A stretch of 64,000 nt of DNA from Terrimonas sp. (GCF_003075435.1 NZ_QCZJ01000006.1:1-64000), one strand, 5' to 3'; positions 33,601 through 41,945 are shown, numbered from the stretch's first letter. The notes: a model not told the origin generated them from the sequence alone. Numbers and translations are program-made.

Positions 33601-33694
33601 AGACAAATAGCTACCAATGGTAGAGCACCCCGCTGAAGACGGGATAGTGCAGGTTCCCTGCCCGTCCGGCAGGCGGGGAGTCCTGCTTTGTCCG
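33601..33694 (+). tRNA. tRNA-Phe(GAA) with a palindrome in the T-loop
   Basis: Anticodon stem CCCCG / CGGGA with loop CTGAAGA, T stem GCAGG / CCTGC. The T-loop reads TTC, then a 21-nt insertion at 33657-33677 (CCTGCC-CGTCC-GGCAGG plus CGGG), then GAGT. Without the insertion the loop is a normal TTCGAGT. Acceptor AGACAAA / TTTGTCC has an A1-C72 mismatch, and the discriminator is G rather than A. Confidence 0.75.
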
Positions 33695-33700
33695 CACTGT

Positions 33701-33772
33701 ACGGGTTTGGTGTAATTGGCAACATAATGGTCTCCAAAACCATTGTTGCAGGTTGGAATCCTGCAACCCGTG
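33701..33772 (+). tRNA. tRNA-Trp(CCA)
   Basis: Acceptor ACGGGTT / AACCCGT, D arm GTGTAATTGGCAACAT, anticodon stem ATGGT / ACCAT with loop CTCCAAA, discriminator G. The T-loop is TTGGAAT, so the conserved C56 is G. It is the last tRNA of the array. Confidence 0.88.
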
Positions 33773-33949
33773 CAATAAATGAAATGAACCATAATAAATT
33801 TCATATCGATAGAATGATTATGTGGAGAGTTTCATCAGACCACTAAAATAAAAAAGATAAAAGATGAAAAAGAACGCAATGTTCATAATGACAAATAGCG
33901 AAAAGCCGCAATGGCATAACAGATTTCGAACGGAACAAAACCATTCATT

Positions 33950-34708
33950 ATGGACACAAAACTTATTCAACAGTACGGAGAAGATATTCTCTGCTACAGG
34001 CTTCGCACTGCACGACAAAAAAAGCGCATGCGGTTCGAAGATTTTGACAAACAACTTATACAACTGGATATTAAGCGCAGAGCACTGTGGGTGAAAAGGA
34101 ATAATCTTGGTTGTGAACCTTTGATACCACCCATACAAAAAGGTTGGAAACGATTTTTTGTTTTGAGAGAGGATGTGGCAGGAAGTAAGCACGCTGAATT
34201 TTTTCAGTGCATACTTGATAAAATAAATACGAAGGATTGGAGTGCAAAAAGAGATTTTAAAGTAAGGCGAAGAAAGTTAGGAAGGAAAATATATGTAGTT
34301 AAACCACAGAAACTTCTTGCTCCAGATGAGCATCACTTTAGGAGATTGGGATTTACAGAGGCGGAACGACAATTGTTTTATCCTGAGCTCAGGTATGAAA
34401 AATGGTGCAACCACCCGGTAAAACGATATGTATTTGCAGAACCCTGGCGCTTTGTATTGAGAGTACAGCCTAATATGATTGATAAAGTGAGAATTAAAGA
34501 TGCGGAGCTGGAATCGGAAATTGATAAGATAGATAATTATATAGAAAGGCGGGACTTAGAAAAGCGAATGGGGAAAATTTTAAGAGGCTGGCATAAATAC
34601 GGTTGGTGGGATTGGAAAAATATGGAAAGATATGATGAGGTAAATCCTTATAAAAACAAATCGCTTAAGCAAATGCTGGATATGATTCGGCAGGATGAAA
34701 GAGAATGA
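33950..34708 (+). CDS. Basic protein of unknown function next to the tRNA array
   Basis: 252 residues, rich in Lys, Arg and Trp, with no signal or membrane segment. Charged helical N-terminus (DILCYRLRTARQKKRMRFED, then FDKQLIQLDIKRRALWVKR), a middle with KRFFVLREDVAGSKHAEFF, and a C-terminal LRGWHKYGWWDWKNMERYDE. I do not recognise a family. The composition suggests nucleic-acid binding, which is inference. It begins 178 bp after the last tRNA, on the same strand, and precedes the RNase H-like gene by 19 bp. Confidence 0.7.
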   Translation: MDTKLIQQYGEDILCYRLRTARQKKRMRFEDFDKQLIQLDIKRRALWVKRNNLGCEPLIPPIQKGWKRFFVLREDVAGSKHAEFFQCILDKINTKDWSAKRDFKVRRRKLGRKIYVVKPQKLLAPDEHHFRRLGFTEAERQLFYPELRYEKWCNHPVKRYVFAEPWRFVLRVQPNMIDKVRIKDAELESEIDKIDNYIERRDLEKRMGKILRGWHKYGWWDWKNMERYDEVNPYKNKSLKQMLDMIRQDERE

Positions 34709-34727
34709 ATTTTTAAAACAATAACCA

Positions 34728-35216
34728 ATGGAACAGGTACAACAGCAATGGCGGAAACTGAATGGCGAAAGGATAAGAATTCCGATTGCAGAAGAAATAA
34801 CTAATGTATTAATGCGTGAAAGAGCGGCCGGTCATGACCTGAAAGTATGCATTGGTACTGATAGCCAGGTTAAAGGAAAGATAACCGAATTCGCAACTGT
34901 AATTGTGTTTATCCGCAAGGGCAAGGGTGGATTTATGTATATACTCAACGAAATTACCCGGCAAAAAATGAGTATAAAACAAAGAATGCTTGTTGAAGTG
35001 GGAAAAAGCATTGACGTGGCTTATGCACTGTGCAATATTTTTTCAAGATACAGTGTAGATATGGAAGTGCATGTTGACATCAATACCAATCCCAACTTTA
35101 AAAGCAACGACGCTTTAAAGGAAGCGATGGGCTATATTATGGGAATGGGGTTCGCTTTTAAAGCAAAACCTCACGCTTTTGCCAGCTCAAGCTGCGCAAA
35201 CAGGATAGTGCAATAA
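34728..35216 (+). CDS. RNase H-like protein, YkuK/DUF458 type
   Basis: 162 residues. The pattern KVCIGTDSQVKGKITEFATVIVFI, the later VDMEVHVDINTNP and the C-terminal AFASSSCANRIV match the YkuK-like RNase H-fold family, with an acidic residue in the first strand (GTDSQ) and another in VHVDIN. Activity has not been established for the family as far as I know. It lies between an unknown basic protein and an AAA ATPase, all downstream of the tRNA array. Role in RNA or DNA processing is inferred. Confidence 0.75.
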   Translation: MEQVQQQWRKLNGERIRIPIAEEITNVLMRERAAGHDLKVCIGTDSQVKGKITEFATVIVFIRKGKGGFMYILNEITRQKMSIKQRMLVEVGKSIDVAYALCNIFSRYSVDMEVHVDINTNPNFKSNDALKEAMGYIMGMGFAFKAKPHAFASSSCANRIVQ

Positions 35217-35224
35217 TATCCTAC

Positions 35225-35257
35225 TTAAACCTTCCACCGCTGCGGTGGAAGGTTTAA
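35225..35257. repeat. Perfect 33-nt palindrome between two genes
   Basis: Sixteen-base arms beginning TTAAACCTTCCACCGC, with a single central T. No T run follows, so it is more likely a REP-like hairpin or an mRNA processing element than a terminator. It lies between the RNase H-like and AAA genes. Confidence 0.85.
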
Positions 35258-35276
35258 ATGGATTAAAAATACAGAT

Positions 35277-36425
35277 ATGACTACTTTATCAATATTAATT
35301 GTAATAACGCTTGTGGTATTGTTCAACAATACTACTCTTAAATGCAGGCTGCAAAGTTTTTTTGCCGGATTTTTTGGAAAAAGAAATGTTTCAATTTTCG
35401 ATCACCAGTATCTTGAAGCAAAAGCATTTTATATGTTCAGGTTCAGGCGCGTGCCCAGCATAACATATATTGACGAAATAGATGTTAACAGGGCATATGC
35501 TTACATACAGGATAATCTGGGCGATAGCATTGTGGATATTTATCAAAGCTGCTTTTTTAACCGGACAGAAAATATGCAGCAGTTTAACAAAACCATTTTT
35601 GTGTTGAACAGCAAAGTGCTGATTGAACTGGCCGGACAATACGTGGAAATATTACATACAAATAAAAAATATCATTTTGCTGATAACCTGCTGAAGGTGC
35701 TTGCTGAATATAAAATACCCGGCAAGCAACAGGATTTTGAAATCAATATTATTACACTCAACAATGGCGGATTGGAGCTGAAGCCTCTGCCTTTAAAACC
35801 AACCGTGCTGGATTTGAGTATACATTATAATGATGATTTTATTCCGGTGGATGCGCTGATAAGAGAGCGGCTGAATACAGAAAACGATAAAGGAATTGTT
35901 CTTTTGCATGGTATGCCCGGCACAGGTAAAACAACATACCTGCGTCATCTCGTAGGTTCGCTGAAGAAAAAAGTATTGTTCTTATCGCCATCAGTTGCAG
36001 GTAATTTAATGAACCCGGAATTTATTGATCTGCTGATTGATAATCCGAACGCGGTGCTGGTGATAGAAGATGCGGAAAACATTATGATGGATCGTAAAGT
36101 AAACAGCGGCTCCTCTGTTTCGAACCTGCTTAACCTGAGCGATGGTTTACTGAGCGACTGTTTAAATGTACAGATCATTTGCACCTTTAACAGTAACCTG
36201 AACCTGATTGATAATGCTTTGATGCGTAAGAGAAGAATGATAGCGAGGTACGAATTTGGTAAGCTGAGTATGCAAAAAGCACAGCAGTTATCGAATCATT
36301 TAGGTTTTGATACGGCTATCTATGTGCCGATGACTATTGCAGAAATAGTGAATCAGCATATTTTAAATGCACCGGAAACAGGTGTTCATTCAATTGGCTT
36401 CAGACAACAAAACTCAGCGAATTAA
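35277..36425 (+). CDS. Membrane-anchored AAA ATPase, BCS1-like
   Basis: 382 residues. An N-terminal transmembrane segment (residues 1-18) is followed by a beta-rich middle domain and an AAA module with Walker A GMPGTGKT (212-219), Walker B VLVIEDAEN (about 260-268) and an arginine-rich sensor region NALMRKRRMIARYEF. The BCS1-like layout suggests protein remodelling or translocation. It is the last gene of the run after the tRNA array, closed by a strong terminator. The substrate is unknown. Confidence 0.8.
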   Translation: MTTLSILIVITLVVLFNNTTLKCRLQSFFAGFFGKRNVSIFDHQYLEAKAFYMFRFRRVPSITYIDEIDVNRAYAYIQDNLGDSIVDIYQSCFFNRTENMQQFNKTIFVLNSKVLIELAGQYVEILHTNKKYHFADNLLKVLAEYKIPGKQQDFEINIITLNNGGLELKPLPLKPTVLDLSIHYNDDFIPVDALIRERLNTENDKGIVLLHGMPGTGKTTYLRHLVGSLKKKVLFLSPSVAGNLMNPEFIDLLIDNPNAVLVIEDAENIMMDRKVNSGSSVSNLLNLSDGLLSDCLNVQIICTFNSNLNLIDNALMRKRRMIARYEFGKLSMQKAQQLSNHLGFDTAIYVPMTIAEIVNQHILNAPETGVHSIGFRQQNSAN

Positions 36426-36436
36426 ACAGGATATGT

Positions 36437-36470
36437 GGCCGGCAACTATATAATGCCGGCCTTTTTTATT
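36437..36470 (+). terminator. Terminator of the tRNA-island gene run
   Basis: A perfect 8-bp stem GGCCGGCA / TGCCGGCC with a 9-nt loop, followed by TTTTTTATTTT. Confidence 0.88.
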
Positions 36471-36512
36471 TTGTTTAGTATCTTTCAATGAGTTTCATAT
36501 TTTGATAATGTT

Positions 36513-36728
36513 ATGACGGTTTATCAGGAGCCCTTTTTAAAGAAGAGAATGAGCGCATGGAAAATAGTGTCCAATCTTGAGCCAACTGTGCCTGCTGATG
36601 CTCCCCGGAGTACTATTGATTATATTTTTTGCTATCCACAAAATAAATGGAGGAGTATTGAATCCTCTACTTATAAAGTGAATCTTTCAGATCATTTGCC
36701 TGTTAGTGCTGTTGTAGAGATGAAGTAA
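36513..36728 (+). pseudogene. C-terminal remnant of an endonuclease/exonuclease/phosphatase protein
   Basis: 71 codons ending like the EEP superfamily: STIDYIFCYPQNKW and VNLSDHLPVSAVVEM, which hold the conserved Asp-His pair. The roughly 190 N-terminal residues with the first metal-binding motifs are absent. A full-length EEP gene follows, with a related tail (KKIDYILVSPG, SDHLPF). The remnant looks like the end of an older gene copy. Confidence 0.7.
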
Positions 36729-36769
36729 GTGGTAACCTGGCTGTTAGATTTTTGTTTCAAATCATAATT

Positions 36770-37540
36770 ATGAAAGGAATACAATTTTGTGTTTGTACAG
36801 TTATATTCATCTTATCATTTTTAAATGCTCAATCGCAAACGCTCCGCATCATGTCTTACAATATTCACCACGGGGCTGATAAAAATGAAAAGAATACCTT
36901 AGATGAAATGGGTTATTTTATTAAGCAACAAAACCCGGATATTGTTGGACTGCAGGAAGTAGACAGTATATGCACGCGGTCGGGAAAAGTGGATCAAATG
37001 AAGCGGCTTGCAGAAATAACGGGTATGTATTATGCTTTTGTAAGACATTTTCCCTACCAGGGCGGCGCTTACGGGGTTGGTATACTTTCAAAATACCCGG
37101 TAAAAAATGTAGTGCCTAAAATATTGAAACTTTTGAAAGCAGGACCTAACGGGGAATCTGTTTCCATGCTGTTTGCCGTTATACAAATAAAAAAGAAAGA
37201 TATACTTTTTGCAACAGCGCATTTTTCCGCCTTTGATAAGGCAACAAGAGCTTCGCAGGTAAATGAAACGCTTTATTATCTTTCAGGAAATAATTTACCG
37301 GTAATTTTTACCGGCGATTTAAACGCCACACCCGATATAGAGGAAATACAGTTACTGCAGCAACATCTGCAAACAACCGATACAGCCGGTGTTCATACTT
37401 TCCCGGATGATGTACCGGTTAAAAAGATTGATTATATATTGGTAAGCCCCGGGATATTGAAACGGATGAAAAAAGTTTCGGCGCCACTGGTACATTATTC
37501 TGATCATTTACCGTTCTGCGCTCAAATTATTTTAAAATGA
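36770..37540 (+). CDS. Exported endonuclease/exonuclease/phosphatase family protein
   Basis: About 256 residues. Signal peptide MKGIQFCVCTVIFILSFLNAQSQ, then the EEP motifs RIMSYNIHHG (Asn), GLQEVDS (Glu), FTGDLNATPD (Asp, Asn), KKIDYILVSPG and HYSDHLPFCA (Asp-His). It is a metal-dependent phosphodiesterase or phosphatase outside the cytoplasm, and the substrate is unknown. Start at MKGIQF, the Met heading the signal sequence. Confidence 0.88.
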   Translation: MKGIQFCVCTVIFILSFLNAQSQTLRIMSYNIHHGADKNEKNTLDEMGYFIKQQNPDIVGLQEVDSICTRSGKVDQMKRLAEITGMYYAFVRHFPYQGGAYGVGILSKYPVKNVVPKILKLLKAGPNGESVSMLFAVIQIKKKDILFATAHFSAFDKATRASQVNETLYYLSGNNLPVIFTGDLNATPDIEEIQLLQQHLQTTDTAGVHTFPDDVPVKKIDYILVSPGILKRMKKVSAPLVHYSDHLPFCAQIILK

Positions 37541-37982
37541 GAAAGGCTAAAACATCATATATAAAAACATGTGCAGCTTGTATATGAATTATATTTAGAT
37601 TGACCCCATGAATGATTTAAGGTATATAACGTGCCTGCAATGGCGCCAATGACGCACCATTGTAGGTAAATTAATATTGAATGGGTTAAATAAAATTAGT
37701 TTATGAGATAATCCCCGCTTCTGATGGAAAAGAACATGCCATGCTAACAGAAATTGGGTATTTCCGATTCCTCAATCAGCCATAGATAGAAATCCGAACC
37801 TTGTACCAAATAGCCGAAACAACCCCTGGAGGAGTTATGGAGGGAATTCCCTGCATACAACTGTAGCATAAAATCAGAGATCTGCCCGGCAGTATATTGG
37901 AATATTTTCAGTCTTTATTTATATTGACTAAACTAATGTAAAAGTTTAGAATAGCAGAACATCAATATATAAACTACCTGTT
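37541..37982. other. 442-bp intergenic region with a SusD remnant
   Basis: No intact gene. A decayed SusD C-terminus is at 37752-37871. CTGCCCGGCAG at about 37883 is a short palindrome related to those inside the tRNAs. The promoter of the deacetylase gene should lie in the last 100 bp. Confidence 0.6.
37752..37871 (+). pseudogene. Remnant of a RagB/SusD family gene (C-terminus)
   Basis: The frame from about 37752 reads NWVFPIPQSAIDRNPNLVPN and stops at TAA 37869-37871. FPIPQSAIDRNPNL is the characteristic end of SusD-like lipoproteins. The sequence upstream is not open in any one frame. It marks a deleted SusC/D locus here. Confidence 0.65.
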
Positions 37983-38807
37983 ATGATTACAATACTTAAA
38001 AGATCATTTAAGCACTTAATAATTTTGAGTGCATTATTACCGGGCGTATCCGCAGTTAATGCCCAGCAAAGCGCATTTCAATGGCCCAGAGGAATAAAAG
38101 CTGCAATATCACTCAGCTTTGACGATGCCCGTTTGAGCCAGGTGGATGTTGGTACGCCGCTGCTTGATCAATATGGAGTAAAAGCCACTTTTGTACTGGT
38201 GCCATCTAATGTGGAAAAAAGAATAGATAAATGGAAACAGGTTGCGGCCAACGGGCATGAGCTCGGTAATCATACTTTAAATCATCCCTGCTCGGGTAAT
38301 TTTTCCTGGTCAAAGCAAAATGCGCTGGAAAATTATACTCTTAAAAAAATGCGGGAAGAACTGGTTGAGACTAACCGCCAACTGGAGCATTTACTGAGAG
38401 TAAAGGCAACAGTTTTTGCCTATCCCTGCGGGTCAACTTATATTGGCAGGGGCGTTAAAACAAAGAGTTATATTCCGCTGATAGCAAAACTATTTGATGC
38501 CGGGCGGGGCTGGCTTAATGAAACGCCTAATGATCCATCCTTCTGTGATTTTGCTCAACTAACCGGAATGGAGATGGATGGAAAAGACTTTGATCAGCTA
38601 TTGCCCTTAATTGAGAGCTCCAAAAAAAGTGGTTCGTGGATAATATTAGCCGGGCATGAAATCGGGGAGTCCGGTAATCAAACTACGAGGGTGGAGATGT
38701 TAAAAAAACTGATTGCGTATGCGCAGGATCCGGCAAATGGAATATGGATTGCACCTATGGGTGAAATTGCCCGGTATGTTAAGGAGCAAAGAGCAACATC
38801 AAATTAA
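37983..38807 (+). CDS. Secreted polysaccharide deacetylase (NodB homology)
   Basis: 274 residues with a signal peptide (about 1-27). NodB motifs: ISLSFDDARLSQ (Asp pair), GHELGNHTLNHP (metal His residues) and the FAYPCGS segment. It would remove N- or O-acetyl groups from a polysaccharide. It lies 18 bp upstream of the PVC-type cytochrome gene on the same strand, so cotranscription is likely. Confidence 0.88.
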   Translation: MITILKRSFKHLIILSALLPGVSAVNAQQSAFQWPRGIKAAISLSFDDARLSQVDVGTPLLDQYGVKATFVLVPSNVEKRIDKWKQVAANGHELGNHTLNHPCSGNFSWSKQNALENYTLKKMREELVETNRQLEHLLRVKATVFAYPCGSTYIGRGVKTKSYIPLIAKLFDAGRGWLNETPNDPSFCDFAQLTGMEMDGKDFDQLLPLIESSKKSGSWIILAGHEIGESGNQTTRVEMLKKLIAYAQDPANGIWIAPMGEIARYVKEQRATSN

Positions 38808-38824
38808 TTTTTAGGATTTAGATT

Positions 38825-41800
38825 ATGATTTATTTATTCAAACCGTACACCTGCTATTTTATTGCTGCACTAATGCTGGCCGCAGTAAGCTGTAATCAAA
38901 AAAAATCATCGCCAGGTTTATCCGGTGGTGGTATAGCAGCTAAAGATGCACTGGCAACCATGCAGGTGGCAGAGGGTTTTAAGATAGAAATGATCGTTTC
39001 GGAGCCTCTGATCGCTTCTCCTGTAGATATGGAGATAGATGAATATGGCAGGTTGTACGTAGTTGAAATGCATGGTTACCCGCTGGATAAAAGCGGCAGC
39101 GGTAATATTGTAATGCTGAGCGATACCAATGGAGATGGTATTATGGATAAGCGAACACTGTTTAAAGAAGGGTTGATATTACCTACCGGCATTTTGCGCT
39201 GGAAGAAAGGCTTTTTAGTAACTGACTCCCCTGATATTTATTACCTGGAAGATTCAGATGGCGATGGCAAAGCGGATATTATGGATACTGTATTAACAGG
39301 CTTTGCATTGACCAATCCCCAGCATAATTTAAACAACCCGGTGTATGGGCTTGACAACTGGATATATGCGGCGCATGAAGGCGTTGTGAAGTCAAGAGAC
39401 TATGTGAAGGAATTTGGCGATGAAGGAACTGAAATTTATTATCCTTCAAAGCCGGATGCGGTGCGCCTGCCACAAAATGCGGGCGGAAAATCAGTTCGCT
39501 TCCGTCCACATCAGTTTCACCTGGAAGAGCTGGCAAGCCGTTGCCAGTTCGGTCATACATTCGATCAGTGGGGGCACTGGCTGGGCTGCAACAATTCCAA
39601 CCAGGGCTACCAGGAGATCATTGCAGAGCGTTACCTTACCCGAAATCCGCAGCTTCCTCCCACAGATCCCGTACAAAACATGTCTGATCATTTAGATGCC
39701 CCGGAAGTTTTCCCTACCACCACTAACCCCGACCGGCAGATATTTACCGATATGGGTACAATGACCTCCGGGAGTGGGCTTACCGCATATCTTGCGGATG
39801 ATTTTCCGGCGCCCTATAACAATGCCACCTTTATTTCCGAGCCGGTAAGCAACCTGGTGCATGTGGATGTGCTCAGGGATAGTGGTGTGAGTTATGCTGC
39901 GGGCCGTGTATTTCCCAATAAAGAATTTTTTAGTTCCACCGACGCCTGGTCGCGCCCGGTAAATATGTATGTTGGTCCCGATGGCGCTTTGTATATTCTG
40001 GACTATTACCGCAGGGTAATTGAATCCCCGGAATGGATGTCGGAAGAAGCGATTAAAGCAGGTAATTTATATGATGGTATTGATAAGGGGCGCATCTATC
40101 GCATTACACCTGTTGACGGTAAAAAAGCAGACTGGATGCAAGGGTTGGAATTAGGTGATGCATCCGGCGATCAACTCGCAAAAGAGCTTGCGAATCCGAA
40201 TGGCTGGTGGCGCATCAATGCACAAAGATTATTGGTGAACAGGGCAGATAAAAATACAGTGCCTGTATTAGAGGAGATGGCTTCCGGCAGCAACGTCATG
40301 GGCAGGCTGCATGCCTTGTGGACATTGGAGGGAATGAATGCACTTCAACCCTCACTGATCAAAAAGGCATTAAAAGACAGTGTTGCCGGGATAAGAGAGA
40401 ATGCTGTTAAACTGGCTGAGCTGCATTTAAGGGATGATCCTGCATTGGGGACTGCTCTAACAGCTTTAAAAAATGATGAAGATATAAAAGTGCGTTTTCA
40501 ACTGCTGCTCACATTGGGATATATACATTCAGCCGCTGCGTCTGAGGTGCGTAACAACCTGCTGTTCGGCGACATGGAAAACAAGTGGTTCCAGGTTGCC
40601 GCCCTTTCTGCTTTCCCGCTGGATGCTAATGCGCTGCTTAACCTGGTGCTGGCAAAATACAAAGCCGGTGTGCCAGCCTACGGTTCAATGGTGGAGCGGC
40701 TTGCGGAAATGATTGCCGCTACCTCAGATGATGCAGTGGTTCATCAGCATATCCAGCACGCTATTGTGCCCCGGTCAGCAGGTGAACGGCAATCGCAGAC
40801 ATCAATGCTTAGAGGACTGGCGCAGGGGTTACGCAACCGTAAAAATAATTTATCCATCAGCAGAGCTGATCAGCAGCTCTTGCTGAAAACTTTTTTCGAC
40901 AGCCCTTCAGACGGGTTACGAAAATCGGTGCTGCAATTTTTGCAGGCCTCAAAAATTTCAGATGATGCATTACGCCTGCCGGCAGTTGCAAAGGCTGCAT
41001 CTGTTGCGCAGGACACCAGCATTTCAGATGTGAAAAGAGCTGATGCCATTGACTTCCTTGCATTTGGTAATCCGCCCGAATATCAATCCATGCTGCAGGG
41101 ATTACTGACGCCACAGGAGCAGCCGGCTGTGAAATTAGCGGCACTCAGGGTGCTGAACCTGGTACCCTCTACTGCTGTAAGCGAATTTTTGGTGGAACAA
41201 TGGCCGGGGTTAACCAAAGAAATAAGAGATGCGGCAGTTCGCGTATTCATGAGTGATATTGACAGGATGAATATATTGATTACAGCAATGGAACAAAATA
41301 AGATATCTACCAACAGTGTAAGCTTCTGGACCGGCATTGCACTGATGCAGGTGGCCGATGACACACTTCGTGAGCGTGCCAGAGATGTATTCTCCAAAAA
41401 TGCGGAAGAAGCCAAAAGGATAGCGAAAGAGTACCAGGCAGCTCTTGATGTAAAAGGAGATGCAGAAAAAGGGAAAGCTGTATATATGCAGAGCTGCGCG
41501 GTATGCCACCAGGTAAGAGGACAATATGGTGTTGCCTTCGGCCCCGATCTTGGCACCATTCATAACTGGAAGAAGGAGGATATCCTGGCAAATATTCTTG
41601 ATCCCAATCTTTCCATCATGGCGGGATATGATCTCTGGGAAATTATATTAAACAACGGTGAATCGCTGCAAGGTATCATTGCTGCGGAAACCGCCTCGGC
41701 CATCACTATTAAAAACATGGGAAATTTTGAAAAGACGATCAGCCGGCAGGATATTAAATCATTGAAATCGCTTAGTATTTCGGCTATGCCCGGAGGTTTG

Positions 41801-41860
41801 GAAAAAAATATAAGCAAAGAGCAAATGGCAGATCTCATCGCTTTTTTGCGGCAAAATTAG
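38825..41860 (+). CDS. PVC-type haem-binding CxxCH lipoprotein with propeller and HEAT repeats
   Basis: 1011 residues. Lipoprotein signal with lipobox LAAVSC. Residues about 45-420 are a glucose-dehydrogenase-like beta-propeller (MEIDEYGRLYVVEMHGYP, DTNGDGIMDKRTLF, GPDGALYILDYYRRVIE). About 430-860 are HEAT-like helical repeats, and the C-terminal cytochrome c has SCAVCHQV and a distal Met region. This architecture is known from Planctomycetes and many Bacteroidota. It is thought to oxidise sugars or alcohols at the cell surface, without a proven substrate. Confidence 0.88.
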   Translation: MIYLFKPYTCYFIAALMLAAVSCNQKKSSPGLSGGGIAAKDALATMQVAEGFKIEMIVSEPLIASPVDMEIDEYGRLYVVEMHGYPLDKSGSGNIVMLSDTNGDGIMDKRTLFKEGLILPTGILRWKKGFLVTDSPDIYYLEDSDGDGKADIMDTVLTGFALTNPQHNLNNPVYGLDNWIYAAHEGVVKSRDYVKEFGDEGTEIYYPSKPDAVRLPQNAGGKSVRFRPHQFHLEELASRCQFGHTFDQWGHWLGCNNSNQGYQEIIAERYLTRNPQLPPTDPVQNMSDHLDAPEVFPTTTNPDRQIFTDMGTMTSGSGLTAYLADDFPAPYNNATFISEPVSNLVHVDVLRDSGVSYAAGRVFPNKEFFSSTDAWSRPVNMYVGPDGALYILDYYRRVIESPEWMSEEAIKAGNLYDGIDKGRIYRITPVDGKKADWMQGLELGDASGDQLAKELANPNGWWRINAQRLLVNRADKNTVPVLEEMASGSNVMGRLHALWTLEGMNALQPSLIKKALKDSVAGIRENAVKLAELHLRDDPALGTALTALKNDEDIKVRFQLLLTLGYIHSAAASEVRNNLLFGDMENKWFQVAALSAFPLDANALLNLVLAKYKAGVPAYGSMVERLAEMIAATSDDAVVHQHIQHAIVPRSAGERQSQTSMLRGLAQGLRNRKNNLSISRADQQLLLKTFFDSPSDGLRKSVLQFLQASKISDDALRLPAVAKAASVAQDTSISDVKRADAIDFLAFGNPPEYQSMLQGLLTPQEQPAVKLAALRVLNLVPSTAVSEFLVEQWPGLTKEIRDAAVRVFMSDIDRMNILITAMEQNKISTNSVSFWTGIALMQVADDTLRERARDVFSKNAEEAKRIAKEYQAALDVKGDAEKGKAVYMQSCAVCHQVRGQYGVAFGPDLGTIHNWKKEDILANILDPNLSIMAGYDLWEIILNNGESLQGIIAAETASAITIKNMGNFEKTISRQDIKSLKSLSISAMPGGLEKNISKEQMADLIAFLRQN

Positions 41861-41862
41861 GG

Positions 41863-41945
41863 GTTTCACGCAGAGCGCGCAGCGGAGCAAAGTTCGAAGG
41901 GAGTTTCGCTGTGTGCGCCGCTCCGTTGCGTGCACCGCGTGAAAC
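41863..41945. repeat. Imperfect inverted repeat, hairpin-forming
   Basis: Outer arms GTTTCACGC / GCGTGAAAC pair perfectly, and inner segments (GCGCAGCGGAGC, GCCGCTCCGTTGCG) pair imperfectly. The GTTTCACGC-type end resembles TTTTCACGC at 51654, so it belongs to a dispersed intergenic family. Confidence 0.75.

Noticed and set aside
31846-33772. CRISPR array
   Set aside because: The repeated TTCGA-type words are T-loops of tRNAs. Spacing and the surrounding pairings are those of cloverleaves, and no identical direct repeats are present. No cas genes were seen in the window.
33800-34192. Minus-strand ORF of 124 codons over the start of the unknown basic protein
   Set aside because: It is antisense to a better frame with protein-like charge pattern and correct spacing to the next gene. 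Its own composition is typical of antisense frames.
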